A stretch of DNA of 64,000 nt, taken from the NCBI GenBank assembly GCA_031972475.1, contig DALYEP010000001.1, positions 310,001 to 374,000 of the forward strand, given 5' to 3'. This DNA comes from CAIQNR01 sp031972475 (GTDB taxonomy: Bacteria > Babelota > Babeliae > Babelales > CAIQNR01). Positions within the stretch are counted from its first letter, which is position 1. Each line of letters begins with the position of its first letter. This document shows positions 51,184-60,241 of this stretch, piece after piece. A program made the translations under genes and the position numbers. A model generated the notes under the pieces. That model did no database searches. It was given only the letters and a program-made list of their open reading frames with translations, and had not been told where the DNA came from.

Positions 51184-51462
51184 TTAAGCTTGCTTTTCTT
51201 TTGCAAGAGCAGCAACTTTCTTTGCTAATCTACTTGTTTTACGAGCAGCTGCATTTGCATGTATAACATGCTTTCCTTTTGCACGAGCAAATTTTGCTTC
51301 TGCATCTTTTAGTAAAATCATTGAGTTTTCGTAATCACCAGATTTAACAGCATCAAGAACTTTTTTAACTGCTGTTTTTAATGATGTTCTACGAGACAAA
51401 TTAATTTTTCTTTTTTTATTATTTTGAAGAACTCTTTTCTTCGCTGATTTTGTATTAGCCAT
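51184..51462 (-). CDS. rpsT: 30S ribosomal protein S20
   Basis: A 92-residue basic helical protein binding 16S rRNA. MANTKSAKKRVLQNNKKRKINL at the N-terminus and the closing KHVIHANAAARKTSRLAKKVAAL are diagnostic. It is followed by a strong terminator. It is paired with rpmB 10 bases upstream, an unusual partner. Confidence 0.95.
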   Translation of the reverse strand: MANTKSAKKRVLQNNKKRKINLSRRTSLKTAVKKVLDAVKSGDYENSMILLKDAEAKFARAKGKHVIHANAAARKTSRLAKKVAALAKEKQA

Positions 51463-51472
51463 ATGACCTTAC

Positions 51473-51676
51473 CTATAGTACCTTTTTAACTTTTTCTGCT
51501 TTTAAGCACTTAGTACAAACTTTTGATTGATGCACTTTATTTTTAGCATCTCCAGCAACAGTAAAACGCATTTTTTGAACATTCGGATAAACCCAACGTC
51601 CTGTTTTATTATTTGCTTTACTAACTAAATTTGCTGTTCGCGGTGCTTTTCCACAAACAAAACATATTCTTGACAT
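51473..51676 (-). CDS. rpmB: 50S ribosomal protein L28, zinc-binding form
   Basis: A 67-residue ribosomal protein. The start MSRICFVCGKAP and the WVYPNVQKMRFTV block identify L28. Two CxxC pairs (C5/C8 and C54/C57) show the zinc-ribbon (C+) form. rpmG, the common partner, is not next to it; rpsT follows instead. Confidence 0.94.
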   Translation of the reverse strand: MSRICFVCGKAPRTANLVSKANNKTGRWVYPNVQKMRFTVAGDAKNKVHQSKVCTKCLKAEKVKKVL

Positions 51677-51758
51677 AATTACACCTTTTCACGCTTAACA
51701 AAATCTATCATGAGATAAAGAAGGATAGAATGTAAGTATAGCAAATGATCCTTTTTTA

Positions 51759-52529
51759 TCAAATCGAATTAACATCGTTAATAAGCTCACGATAAGAATT
51801 AATCAAAAATAAGTTTCCACAAATCAAGCTTTTAGAACTAGAATCAGGAATAAAACCTTCAAAAGTAACGCTTGAACCTTGAGATTCGCTTATCAATAAA
51901 ACTCCTGCTGCTATATCCCACCAACTAAACTGGGTTAAAAATGCACCATCATACTTACCTGCAGCTACATAAGCCAAATCCAATGCTGAAGCACCACAAA
52001 TACGAATTCCTGCAACATAGGGTAAAACTTTAGAAATAATTAAAAAATCTTTACGAGATAATCCAAAAACAACTCTGCTATGTTTTAGCAAATCCTTTTT
52101 ACCCACATTAAGAAGATTACCATTACAATAAGCTCCCTTCCCTTTTTGAGCATAAAACAATTCCTTAGAGACAGGATTATAAATCCATCCTAAAACGATT
52201 TCATCGTTATAAATCAATGCAATCGAAATACAAAAATAAGAAATCCCCATAGAAAAATTTGAAGTGCCATCAAGAGGATCAATAACCCAAACATACTTGT
52301 TTAAAGACTTTTTAACTCCTGATTCTTCAGCATAGAAACCAGCATCTGGAATCAATTTTAAAAGTTCTTGAATAAGATAACTTTCACTTTGATGATCTGC
52401 TTGAGTAGAAAAAGAACCATCTAATTTATAATTAAAAACAAGGTCTTTTTGATAGTAATTAAGTAAGATATTACCTGCATTTATAATAACTTCTTGTACT
52501 TTTTTATTAACTTCTTCTAAAACAATCAT
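51759..52529 (-). CDS. inositol monophosphatase family protein
   Basis: A Mg2+-dependent phosphatase of 256 aa. Metal motifs: FYAEESG (first Glu), WVIDPLDGTSNF (Asp pair) and SWWDIAAGVLLISESQG (last Asp). The ATG of MIVLEEVNKK is chosen because AGGAG lies 7 bases before it; an earlier ATG is out of range of any site. Substrate could be inositol phosphate, or 3'-phosphoadenosine 5'-phosphate as in CysQ; sequence alone does not decide. Confidence 0.88.
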   Translation of the reverse strand: MIVLEEVNKKVQEVIINAGNILLNYYQKDLVFNYKLDGSFSTQADHQSESYLIQELLKLIPDAGFYAEESGVKKSLNKYVWVIDPLDGTSNFSMGISYFCISIALIYNDEIVLGWIYNPVSKELFYAQKGKGAYCNGNLLNVGKKDLLKHSRVVFGLSRKDFLIISKVLPYVAGIRICGASALDLAYVAAGKYDGAFLTQFSWWDIAAGVLLISESQGSSVTFEGFIPDSSSKSLICGNLFLINSYRELINDVNSI

Positions 52530-52605
52530 CAAAAAACTCCTAGCGATGCCCATCTTTAAAAAAAAAGTTTATTAAACATTATTAAAATAAACTTAAAATT
52601 CATTC

Positions 52606-54204
52606 TTAAGCAATATCTTGATCTTGAGGTTGAGTAATATTTAAAAGATTGTAAATTTCAGAAGCTGTCATTGTTTTTTTCTCAAGAAGAGCATTGGCCA
52701 ATATAGTAAGTTTATCTTTGTTTTGCATTAAAAGAATTTTAACATCTTCATAGCATTTTTTAATAATTTTTAAAACTTGATCATCTATACGTTTTGCAGT
52801 TTCTTGTGAATAAATAAAATCACCTTGCTGCTGAGAATAAACAATAGGCCCAAGAGTGTCAGACATGCCATAACAGCAGACCATATCACGAACAATATCA
52901 GTTGCTTTAGCAAAATCACTATACGCACCAGTTGTCACATTATCAAATATAATCTCTTCCGCAACTCTACCTCCAAGTAAAGTCATTATCTTAGCAAGCA
53001 TTTCTTCTTTATTTATTGAATATTTATCATCTATATAACGATGAAATGTCACCCCCATAGCATCAGCACGAGGCACTATTGTTACTTTATGTAAAGGAAT
53101 AGAATACTCTTGGTTTAAAAGAGTTACTAAAGCATGACCTGCTTCATGAAAGGCAGTTATCTTTTTTTCTTTTTCAGACAAAACAATATTTGATTCCTTG
53201 CCTAATAACAATGTATCAATAGACTCTTCAAGATCATTCATTGTTACATATTCATTTCCAGATCTATAAGCAGTCAATGCAGCTTCATTAATTAAATTTG
53301 CAAGTTCTGCACCAGAAAAGCCAATTGTTGCCTTTGCAATTGTTTTAAAATTAACAAGGTTATCTATTTTTACATATTTTGAATGAATCTTAAGAATCTC
53401 TTCGCGAGCTTGCATATTTGGATTTTTTACTGAAATAATTCTATCAAATCTCCCTGGACGCAATAATGCATCATCAAGCATATCCTGCCTATTGGTTGCG
53501 CCAATCAAAACTATAGGATTATCTTCTTTTGAAAATCCATCAATTTCTGCAAGCAACTTATTAAGGGCCGCTTCTCGCTCGGTATTAAAACCTATTCCAC
53601 GTTTAAAACCAATAGAATCTATTTCATCTATAAAGATAATACATGCACCATGCTTTTTTGCTAATTTTCTAGCAATTGCAAAAAGATTTTGTACGTTTTT
53701 AGCAGAATCACCAATAAACTTAGATATAAAATCAGAACCCGTTATTACTAAAAATGGACATTTAACTTCACCTGCCAAAGCCCTTGCAAGCAACGTTTTG
53801 CCATTACCAGGAGTTCCTGTTAACAAGACCCCTTTTCTTATTTTTGCACCAATACTTCTATATTTTTTTGAATTTTTTAAATAATCAGCAATTTGACCAA
53901 GTTCTTCTTTTGCCTCTTTTGCCCCAGCTACTGAATCAAAATTTTCTACAACTTGATTAGGCATAAAAATTAAAAAATTTATCTCATTGCTATTTTTTTT
54001 TGCAAAAGCATAATAAAAAACACGCCCTAAAAGATATATCGTCGCAACCTGAAGAACACTACCCATAACCATATCAGACACAGAAAATACTTGATCTTCT
54101 TTTTTTTGAATTTGTTCTTTTAGATCATTACTTGAATACATCAATGAAAAATCAGATAAAAGATACATCAATCCAAAAAGAAAAATTCGCTTTTTAATCT
54201 TCAC
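52606..54204 (-). CDS. second FtsH-like AAA+ metalloprotease with altered N-terminus
   Basis: A 532-residue paralogue of the FtsH encoded just upstream. The N-terminal region is short: a signal-like segment (MKIKKRIFLFGLMYLLSDFSL), then about 25 residues, then one membrane helix (VLQVATIYLLGRVFYYAF), so the ~90-residue periplasmic domain of FtsH is missing. AAA+ motifs are intact: GTPGNGKT (Walker A), IIFIDEIDSIG (Walker B) and an arginine-finger region RPGRFDR. The zinc site is HEAGH in ITAFHEAGHALV. Likely a specialised partner or competitor in a mixed hexamer; that is inference. Confidence 0.9.
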   Translation of the reverse strand: MKIKKRIFLFGLMYLLSDFSLMYSSNDLKEQIQKKEDQVFSVSDMVMGSVLQVATIYLLGRVFYYAFAKKNSNEINFLIFMPNQVVENFDSVAGAKEAKEELGQIADYLKNSKKYRSIGAKIRKGVLLTGTPGNGKTLLARALAGEVKCPFLVITGSDFISKFIGDSAKNVQNLFAIARKLAKKHGACIIFIDEIDSIGFKRGIGFNTEREAALNKLLAEIDGFSKEDNPIVLIGATNRQDMLDDALLRPGRFDRIISVKNPNMQAREEILKIHSKYVKIDNLVNFKTIAKATIGFSGAELANLINEAALTAYRSGNEYVTMNDLEESIDTLLLGKESNIVLSEKEKKITAFHEAGHALVTLLNQEYSIPLHKVTIVPRADAMGVTFHRYIDDKYSINKEEMLAKIMTLLGGRVAEEIIFDNVTTGAYSDFAKATDIVRDMVCCYGMSDTLGPIVYSQQQGDFIYSQETAKRIDDQVLKIIKKCYEDVKILLMQNKDKLTILANALLEKKTMTASEIYNLLNITQPQDQDIA

Positions 54205-54276
54205 AAAAAATCCTTTTTAAAATATAAAAAATTTATAATTGTATTATAAAGAATATTTATATTTTTACAAACCCAA

Positions 54277-54308
54277 AAAAATGACCAAGTAAAAACTTGG
54301 TCATTTTT
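54277..54308 (-). terminator. Rho-independent terminator after ftsH
   Basis: Perfect 14-bp arms AAAAATGACCAAGT / ACTTGGTCATTTTT with an AAAA loop, directly downstream of ftsH and upstream of its paralogue. The two ftsH genes are therefore probably separately transcribed, with some readthrough possible. Confidence 0.9.
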
Positions 54309-54336
54309 ATTAAAAATAAAACTTAAATTTACTTAA

Positions 54337-56157
54337 TTAAATAAGCTTATGGTCTTCTCTTGGAGCAATTTGTAAAAGTTCATAAATTTCACCTGCATAC
54401 ATTGTTTCTTTTTCAAGAAGCGCATAGGCAAGGATATCAAGCTTATCTCTATGTGTTTCTAAAAGCTTCTTAGCATCTGCATAACATTTATTAGTAATAG
54501 CAAGAACTTCATCATCTATAAGCTTTGCCATTTCTTGAGAATAGACAAAATCACCTTGCTGTTGAGAATAAACAACAGGACCAAGCTTATCTGACATACC
54601 ATAACGACAAACCATATCCCGAACAACCTTAGTTGCCGTAGTAAAATCGCTATATGCGCCAGTTGAAACTTTATGAAATACAATCTCTTCAGCTATACGA
54701 CCTCCAAGTGCAGACTGAACCAGTGCAAGCATTTCTTCTTTAACTATGGAATACTTTTCTCTTTCAGGCATTGAATGAGTAACACCCAGTGCACGACCTC
54801 TTGGAATAATAGTCACTTTATGTAAAGGATCCATAACTTCTGGTAATAATAAACGAATAAGAGCATGCCCTGCTTCATGAAAAGCTGTCATTTTGCGCTC
54901 ATCTTCTGAAAGAGCAATAGTTTTTAATTCTTTACCCAAAAGAACCTTATCGCGAGCCTCTTCTATATCATGCATAACCACTTCTTTTTGATTTTTTTTA
55001 GATGCAATAATAGCTGCTTCATTAATTAAATTTGCCAAATCAGCTCCAGAAAAACCTGGTGTCCCTCTTGCAACTTTCTTTAAATCTAACTCTGGATCAA
55101 TCTGAATAGAATTAGCATGAACTCTTAATATTTGTTCACGACTTACTAAATCAGGATAAGGAACCTCTATGCGCCTATCAAAACGACCTGGCCGTAACAA
55201 AGCAGTATCAAGAACATCCGGTCTGTTGGTTGCAGCAAGAACAATAACTGGATCTTTTGACGCCTCAAAACCATCCATTTCTGTAAGCAATTGATTTAAT
55301 GTTTGCTCACGTTCATCATTACCACCACCAAGACCACTACCTCTATGACGACCAACTGCATCAATTTCATCTATAAAGATAATACAAGGAGCATTTTTAC
55401 GAGCTTGAGCAAAAAGATCTCGTACACGAGATGCACCAACACCAACAAAAACTTCTATAAAATCAGAACCACTAATACTAAAAAATGGACAATTTGCCTC
55501 TCCAGCTACAGCGCGAGCAAGTAATGTTTTCCCATTTCCAGGAGAACCAACAAGAAGTGCTCCTCGAGTGATCTTTGCACCTAATTTTCTATACTTTTCT
55601 GGATTTCTTAAAAAATCTACAACGTCCAACAACTCTTCTTTTGCTTCTGTTGCACCAGCTACCGATGTAAACTTTTCTTTTATAGTCGATGGCAAAAACA
55701 TCTTAGCGCGACTTTTTCCTATATTAAAAGGATTTGTTCCGCCACCACCAGAACCAACACCATTTTTAGTTTGTCTAAAAACAAACCAAACAATTAAAAG
55801 ACCAATTAAAAATGTAAGACCCAAAAGAATTTGCCAAACATTAATATCTGGCTGCGGACTTACCACAGAAAATTCGACTTTATTTTTTGCAAGCTTTTCC
55901 CATATACCTTGATCAGAAGGTATAACAGTCTCAAAGCGATTGCCATCTTTTGTAAGACCAACAATTAATTGTCCTGAAACTACAGCATTCTTAATACTGC
56001 CTTTTTCTACCATTTCTAAAAACTGAGAATACTTATATTCCTCTGTGTTTCTTTTTGGATCAACTACTTTTGTTAAAAGCCATAAAGCTCCAACTATAAG
56101 TAAAACAACAATAATAATATTTCGAGGACCGCTAGAATTGAATATATTTTTTTTCAT
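54337..56157 (-). CDS. ftsH: ATP-dependent zinc metalloprotease FtsH
   Basis: A membrane quality-control protease of 606 aa. Two N-terminal helices flank the periplasmic domain (EEYKYSQFLEMVEKGSIKNAV...). AAA+ motifs: GSPGNGKT, IIFIDEIDAVGRHRG, second region of homology ATNRPDVLDTALLRPGRFDR. The peptidase has HEAGH in MTAFHEAGHALI and the third ligand region in SDFTTATKVV. The pore motif is F-V-G in IEVFVGVGASR. The start MKKNIFNSS is set by AGGAAG upstream; the frame is open eleven codons earlier. Confidence 0.95.
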   Translation of the reverse strand: MKKNIFNSSGPRNIIIVVLLIVGALWLLTKVVDPKRNTEEYKYSQFLEMVEKGSIKNAVVSGQLIVGLTKDGNRFETVIPSDQGIWEKLAKNKVEFSVVSPQPDINVWQILLGLTFLIGLLIVWFVFRQTKNGVGSGGGGTNPFNIGKSRAKMFLPSTIKEKFTSVAGATEAKEELLDVVDFLRNPEKYRKLGAKITRGALLVGSPGNGKTLLARAVAGEANCPFFSISGSDFIEVFVGVGASRVRDLFAQARKNAPCIIFIDEIDAVGRHRGSGLGGGNDEREQTLNQLLTEMDGFEASKDPVIVLAATNRPDVLDTALLRPGRFDRRIEVPYPDLVSREQILRVHANSIQIDPELDLKKVARGTPGFSGADLANLINEAAIIASKKNQKEVVMHDIEEARDKVLLGKELKTIALSEDERKMTAFHEAGHALIRLLLPEVMDPLHKVTIIPRGRALGVTHSMPEREKYSIVKEEMLALVQSALGGRIAEEIVFHKVSTGAYSDFTTATKVVRDMVCRYGMSDKLGPVVYSQQQGDFVYSQEMAKLIDDEVLAITNKCYADAKKLLETHRDKLDILAYALLEKETMYAGEIYELLQIAPREDHKLI

Positions 56158-56228
56158 GAAACTTCCTACACAAATGATGAAACTATGCAATCAAGAAGGA
56201 TTGGCTCTCACTACCCCTATCGATCACA

Positions 56229-56257
56229 ATTATAATAAAATATAATACTACTGTCGA
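56229..56257 (-). promoter_or_regulatory. sigma-70 promoter of ftsH
   Basis: On the minus strand TCGACA (5 of 6) and a perfect TATAAT are 17 bases apart, about 70 bases before the ftsH ATG. Confidence 0.65.
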
Positions 56258-56265
56258 TCGTTTCA

Positions 56266-57576
56266 TTATTTAAGAATGGGAAAATTCTTAAAATTGAGGG
56301 ACCATGAAGGATATGTACATAAAGAATCTTGATCTGTTACAAAAAAACGCTTATTTGTAAAAATATTTTGTATACAAATTCTTTTGCTATTACCATTACT
56401 TAATCCAAAAGCTATATAATTACCACATGGAGACCAGGAAGCTTCTTGTTTATGCCCTTCATCAAAGGTAATTTGCTTATGAACACCTGTATTTACATTA
56501 TACAAAAATAATTGACCTATCCCATCAACCATTTTTGTATAAGCAACTTTTTTGTTAACAGAACAATAAACAGGAGAAAAGCACACATCTTCATTATCTG
56601 ACAAGCAAGTAAGTTTATCATCTGAACGATCAAGTAAATATAATTGCGGTTTACCTAATTGAAAATCAGAACAAAAAATAATTTTCCCATCATCAAGAAT
56701 TGTTGGTGAAATATTATTACCATTATTAAAAGTTATTTGTATAAAATTAACTGGTTTTTTATTTCTATTATATCTATAACCGTAAAGCTGCGTATTACCT
56801 CTGCAAGATAAACATAAAACAACTTCATTAGAATCTGGTGCAAATGCAGGTAAAATATTAAGACCTTCGTAACTAACAACTGTTTTTTGACTGCCAAGTC
56901 GTAAATCAATTTCCATTAAACAAACATTTGATGATGTATAACGAGAATATAAAATACAAGGATGCTCATCATCTTGATTCCACCGAGGGGCAAGTAATAA
57001 TTTTCCTTTTGCAACAATATGCTCATCCGTACCATCATAATTAGAAACACAAATGCATCTTTGTCCACTGGAAAGTTGTTTGCAATAAGCTAACTTACTG
57101 CAAAAAAAACCTTTGCTGTTTGTAAGTTTTTCAATTATTAAATCAGAAATTTCATGCGCCCACATTTTTTCTGATCGTCCCGACCGATGAACAACATAAC
57201 CTTTATCTGTAATCATTGAACCTTTTTTAACATCATACAAACGAATATCACATATTTTTTTTTTGTAATTTTCATCTATAAAAACAACTAAAGAAAATCC
57301 TTTATCCTTTAAATTTTGAATCTCTTTTTTATGAGGAACTGCCTTCATATGCAAAACATTTAGATCAAACGTATCGGCAAAAAAAAGATCTTTTGATACC
57401 ACAGAAGCTATCTCTTGCGTAGAACCTTTACTTTCTATAAAAACAAGCGCTAGTTTAACTTTTTTACTTTCTTTTGCTCCAACATGCACTTGCATATTTT
57501 CTTGAACATTATTCTTAGAATATCCATTTAATAAAAATAAACAGGATATAAAAATAATTATATATTTTTGATTCAT
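56266..57576 (-). CDS. tolB: Tol-Pal system beta-propeller protein TolB
   Basis: A 436-residue periplasmic protein with a signal peptide (MNQKYIIIFISCLFLLNGYS). The N-terminal alpha/beta domain (about 35-165) precedes a six-bladed propeller of repeated WD40-like TolB blades, e.g. ILPAFAPDSNEVVLCLS, ISPTILDDGKIIFCSD and EASWSPCGNYIAFGLS. TolB binds Pal and links to TolA during outer-membrane constriction. It is the last gene of the tolQ-R-A-B cluster, 16 bases after the TolA/TonB-like gene. pal is not downstream. Confidence 0.88.
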   Translation of the reverse strand: MNQKYIIIFISCLFLLNGYSKNNVQENMQVHVGAKESKKVKLALVFIESKGSTQEIASVVSKDLFFADTFDLNVLHMKAVPHKKEIQNLKDKGFSLVVFIDENYKKKICDIRLYDVKKGSMITDKGYVVHRSGRSEKMWAHEISDLIIEKLTNSKGFFCSKLAYCKQLSSGQRCICVSNYDGTDEHIVAKGKLLLAPRWNQDDEHPCILYSRYTSSNVCLMEIDLRLGSQKTVVSYEGLNILPAFAPDSNEVVLCLSCRGNTQLYGYRYNRNKKPVNFIQITFNNGNNISPTILDDGKIIFCSDFQLGKPQLYLLDRSDDKLTCLSDNEDVCFSPVYCSVNKKVAYTKMVDGIGQLFLYNVNTGVHKQITFDEGHKQEASWSPCGNYIAFGLSNGNSKRICIQNIFTNKRFFVTDQDSLCTYPSWSLNFKNFPILK

Positions 57577-57592
57577 AAAACATTTTCCATTA

Positions 57593-58351
57593 TTAAGGTT
57601 TAAATATTATCGAAATAGTCTTTCCCCATAATTGCTGAGGAACAATTAACTTATCTAATGCTTCTTCTACAGCGCTATCATAAATATAAACTTCCGTTAA
57701 TTTGATCATTTTTTTTTCAAGAATTGCCCCATCCCAACCAATAACAACTAAAACTTCACACATCAAATCATTTTCTATACCAAAAGGAGAGACCCATACT
57801 TGCTCTATGGCTTCTTTAAGTTGCTGTTCTAGCTGCAACCCATCAAGTTCTTTTTGAGTTACATAAACAACATCTTCTTTAGATTCTTGAGCAGGTTTTT
57901 CATCAGACAATTGATTGATATTATTTTTTACTAATGAAACATTTAAATCTTTATGATCTAAGGCTTCATCCTTTGCAGAAATTTGAATATCTTTTTGATC
58001 AACATCTTTTTTTTTATTTTTTTTAGAGTTTATTTTTTTTTGTTTTTTTTCTTTTATTATTGCAGTTTTCTTACTTTCTTTACGGTGCTTTTTTTTATTA
58101 CTTTGTTTGGCAGTACTATTCTTATAACTTCCTTGCTTAATCAAATTGTTTTTAGGCTTTACAGCACCAAATGGCAATAATTTAACAATAGCATTAGAGG
58201 ATGATTTATTAAGCGTGAAACTAAAATCTATTGATTGTCTGCATCCAAAAAAAATGAGCCATATTAAAAATAGATGAATAAAAATCGTAATAAATAAAAA
58301 TGAATCCAGCTTGTTTTTATTAATCAATCTTTGATGTAGCCAACGCAACAT
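57593..58351 (-). CDS. TolA/TonB-like envelope energy-transducing protein
   Basis: A 252-residue protein. The start MLRWLHQRL is set by GGGGGAG 7 bases upstream and lies 32 bases inside tolR. One N-terminal membrane anchor (SFLFITIFIHLFLIWLIFFGC) is followed by a lysine-rich periplasmic rod (KKKHRKESKK...) and a C-terminal globular domain with EVLVVIGWDGAILEKKMIK and SAVEEALDKL, a TonB/TolA C-terminal pattern. Position between tolR and tolB supports a TolA role. Confidence 0.8.
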   Translation of the reverse strand: MLRWLHQRLINKNKLDSFLFITIFIHLFLIWLIFFGCRQSIDFSFTLNKSSSNAIVKLLPFGAVKPKNNLIKQGSYKNSTAKQSNKKKHRKESKKTAIIKEKKQKKINSKKNKKKDVDQKDIQISAKDEALDHKDLNVSLVKNNINQLSDEKPAQESKEDVVYVTQKELDGLQLEQQLKEAIEQVWVSPFGIENDLMCEVLVVIGWDGAILEKKMIKLTEVYIYDSAVEEALDKLIVPQQLWGKTISIIFKP

Positions 58352-58751
58352 ATCGAACTCCCCCAATATGCTTAATCTGATCAACAAGCTCTATAACCTT
58401 ACCATAAGAGACAGCTGTGTCTGCTTTTACAAAAACAGTTTTTTCTCCATTTGAACCTGCTTTTTTTTGAATATTTTCTATTAGATTTTCCAATTTAGTT
58501 AAAACATCATCAATAAAAAACTGTTCTTTTTTATTAATATAAACAACAATATTTTGGCTTACTGTATCATCAGTTTCTTTTACATTCCCCTTAGGAAGTT
58601 CAACTTGAATCCCATTTTCTTGTTGCAACATTGGTGTAGCAACCATAAAAATAATAAGTAAATTTAATGCAACATCAATAAGAGGCATCAGATTGATCTC
58701 TAAATGAGCATTTTCTTTTTTTTTCCTCAATCTCTGTAAACGTAATTTCAT
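58320..58751 (-). CDS. tolR: TolR/ExbD-family stator protein
   Basis: A 143-residue protein with one membrane helix carrying the conserved Asp in INLMPLIDVALNLLIIFMVATPM, which takes part in proton-driven motion. The periplasmic domain follows (ENGIQVELPKG, VFVKADTAVSYGKVIELVDQI). It starts one base after tolQ ends, and its 3' end overlaps the TolA-like start. Confidence 0.9.
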   Translation of the reverse strand: MKLRLQRLRKKKENAHLEINLMPLIDVALNLLIIFMVATPMLQQENGIQVELPKGNVKETDDTVSQNIVVYINKKEQFFIDDVLTKLENLIENIQKKAGSNGEKTVFVKADTAVSYGKVIELVDQIKHIGGVRYVALATSKID

Positions 58752-58752
58752 A

Positions 58753-59427
58753 TTAATCCTTTACAGAAAAAATAAATGTCTTTGAAACACCAGCTATTAC
58801 TGAGGATAATTTACACAAATCATGTTCTATATAACGAATTTTATTAACTAAATAATGATACATAATCAAAGCAGGTATCGCCACTAAAAGGCCTGCCAAG
58901 GTAGTTAAAAGAGCTTCGGCTATACCAGGAGCAACAGTAACAATATCTGCTGTATGTTTTTGAGCAATACTCATAAACGAATGCATCAAGCCCCAAACTG
59001 TACCGAACAAACCTACTAAAGGGCCACATGCAGCTGCTATAAAAAGTATTAATAAATAAGAAGACTCTTGAAAAATTAATTCATCAATCAACATATATTG
59101 TTGTTCATCTAACAATTCCTTTTGATACTCAACTTTTACTCCATTTAATTCTTGTAACTGATCAATATAAGATGTTACTAGCTCTCCCCCAAACAACATT
59201 CTACTTTCATTAATAACACGATTAAAATCAGAACTATTTTTTACACGATCAATTTTTGCAAGAAGCGACTCAAGTTGTTGAGATTTATCATTTAACTGAA
59301 CCCATTTATAAAAAATAACAGTCCAGCATATAATAGATACGAGTAACAAAATAATCATTATAAGCTTAGTTACAAAATCAGATTGAACAAGTAAATGCCA
59401 CATAGCATTTCCAAAAAAAAATTTCAT
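58753..59427 (-). CDS. tolQ: TolQ/ExbB-family proton channel
   Basis: A 224-residue inner-membrane protein with three helices. Helix 1 is LIMIILLLVSIICWTVIFYKW. Helices 2 and 3 hold the family block CGPLVGLFGTVWGLMHSFMSIA and GIAEALLTTLAGLLVAIPALIMYHYL. It forms the motor with TolR. AAGGTGG precedes the ATG. It is the first gene of the tol cluster. Confidence 0.92.
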   Translation of the reverse strand: MKFFFGNAMWHLLVQSDFVTKLIMIILLLVSIICWTVIFYKWVQLNDKSQQLESLLAKIDRVKNSSDFNRVINESRMLFGGELVTSYIDQLQELNGVKVEYQKELLDEQQYMLIDELIFQESSYLLILFIAAACGPLVGLFGTVWGLMHSFMSIAQKHTADIVTVAPGIAEALLTTLAGLLVAIPALIMYHYLVNKIRYIEHDLCKLSSVIAGVSKTFIFSVKD

Positions 59428-59503
59428 ACATCCACCTTTTTAGCTTAATTATAAGACCGTTGATATGTTTTAAATTGTACAAGATTATAAAAAAATAAAA
59501 ATA

Positions 59504-60241
59504 TTATATAGAAAACTCTATACAACTTTTTGATTTCATTGTAATTGAAGCATTAAAAAATTTTTCAGGTAATTTTGCATTAAAAATGATTTTATTTTTT
59601 TTAAAAACAGATTTTTTTTCTGTATGTTCTGGATAAATACATGAAATTGATTTCAAAGTATTATTTATCTTTAAAAAAGGACTTTCAAAAGATACAGGAA
59701 TATCATCAATCACAGGAGCTTCCAAAACATCTGATTCTATTAATATATCGCGACTGTATAATTTTTTATTTTTTTGATAATCATAAGCATTAATGCATTT
59801 TATTTCTTTTTTTGTAATAGGATCACAATCAATAATCATATCAACGCTCGTTTCAAGAGCCAAAGGCTTTCCATCAGAGCTTGATAATAACAATCCATAT
59901 ATACCTAAATACAAATATTTATATGTATAACGCATTGGCTTATTACAATCAGTTATCCAATCTTTTTGCAATTCATTTTTGCCAAAAGCTTTAAGATTGA
60001 CATAACGTGCATTGTTTTCATCAAGAACAACCCAATCAAAAGGAACATCTATATATATCTTTTTTGAATTAGGTTTATTTTCATAATATTGAGGTGAAAT
60101 TCTAAGTAAATTTGTTGGAAAAACACTTAAAATAGAAATTTCGGGCTCAGGCCATGGACATTCATATATAATTTTATTTTCTTTTGCCTCTAAAAATAAA
60201 AATCCTAGTATAATATATGTAATCAAATTCTTTTTTTGCAT
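59504..60241 (-). CDS. secreted hypothetical protein
   Basis: A 245-residue protein with a signal peptide (MQKKNLITYIILGFLFLEA). The mature part looks beta-rich, with aromatic and cysteine residues spread along it (YECPWPEPEI, WITDCNKPMRYTYKYLYLG, IIDCDPITKKEIKCINAY, SISCIYPE), suggesting disulfides in the envelope. AGAGGG precedes the ATG inside the end of cca, with a 19-base overlap, so the two are co-transcribed. The family is not recognised. Confidence 0.58.
   Translation of the reverse strand: MQKKNLITYIILGFLFLEAKENKIIYECPWPEPEISILSVFPTNLLRISPQYYENKPNSKKIYIDVPFDWVVLDENNARYVNLKAFGKNELQKDWITDCNKPMRYTYKYLYLGIYGLLLSSSDGKPLALETSVDMIIDCDPITKKEIKCINAYDYQKNKKLYSRDILIESDVLEAPVIDDIPVSFESPFLKINNTLKSISCIYPEHTEKKSVFKKNKIIFNAKLPEKFFNASITMKSKSCIEFSI

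Noticed and set aside
55303..55912. Plus-strand frames antisense to ftsH
   Set aside because: They mirror conserved AAA+ codons, have no ribosome-binding sites and no independent features.
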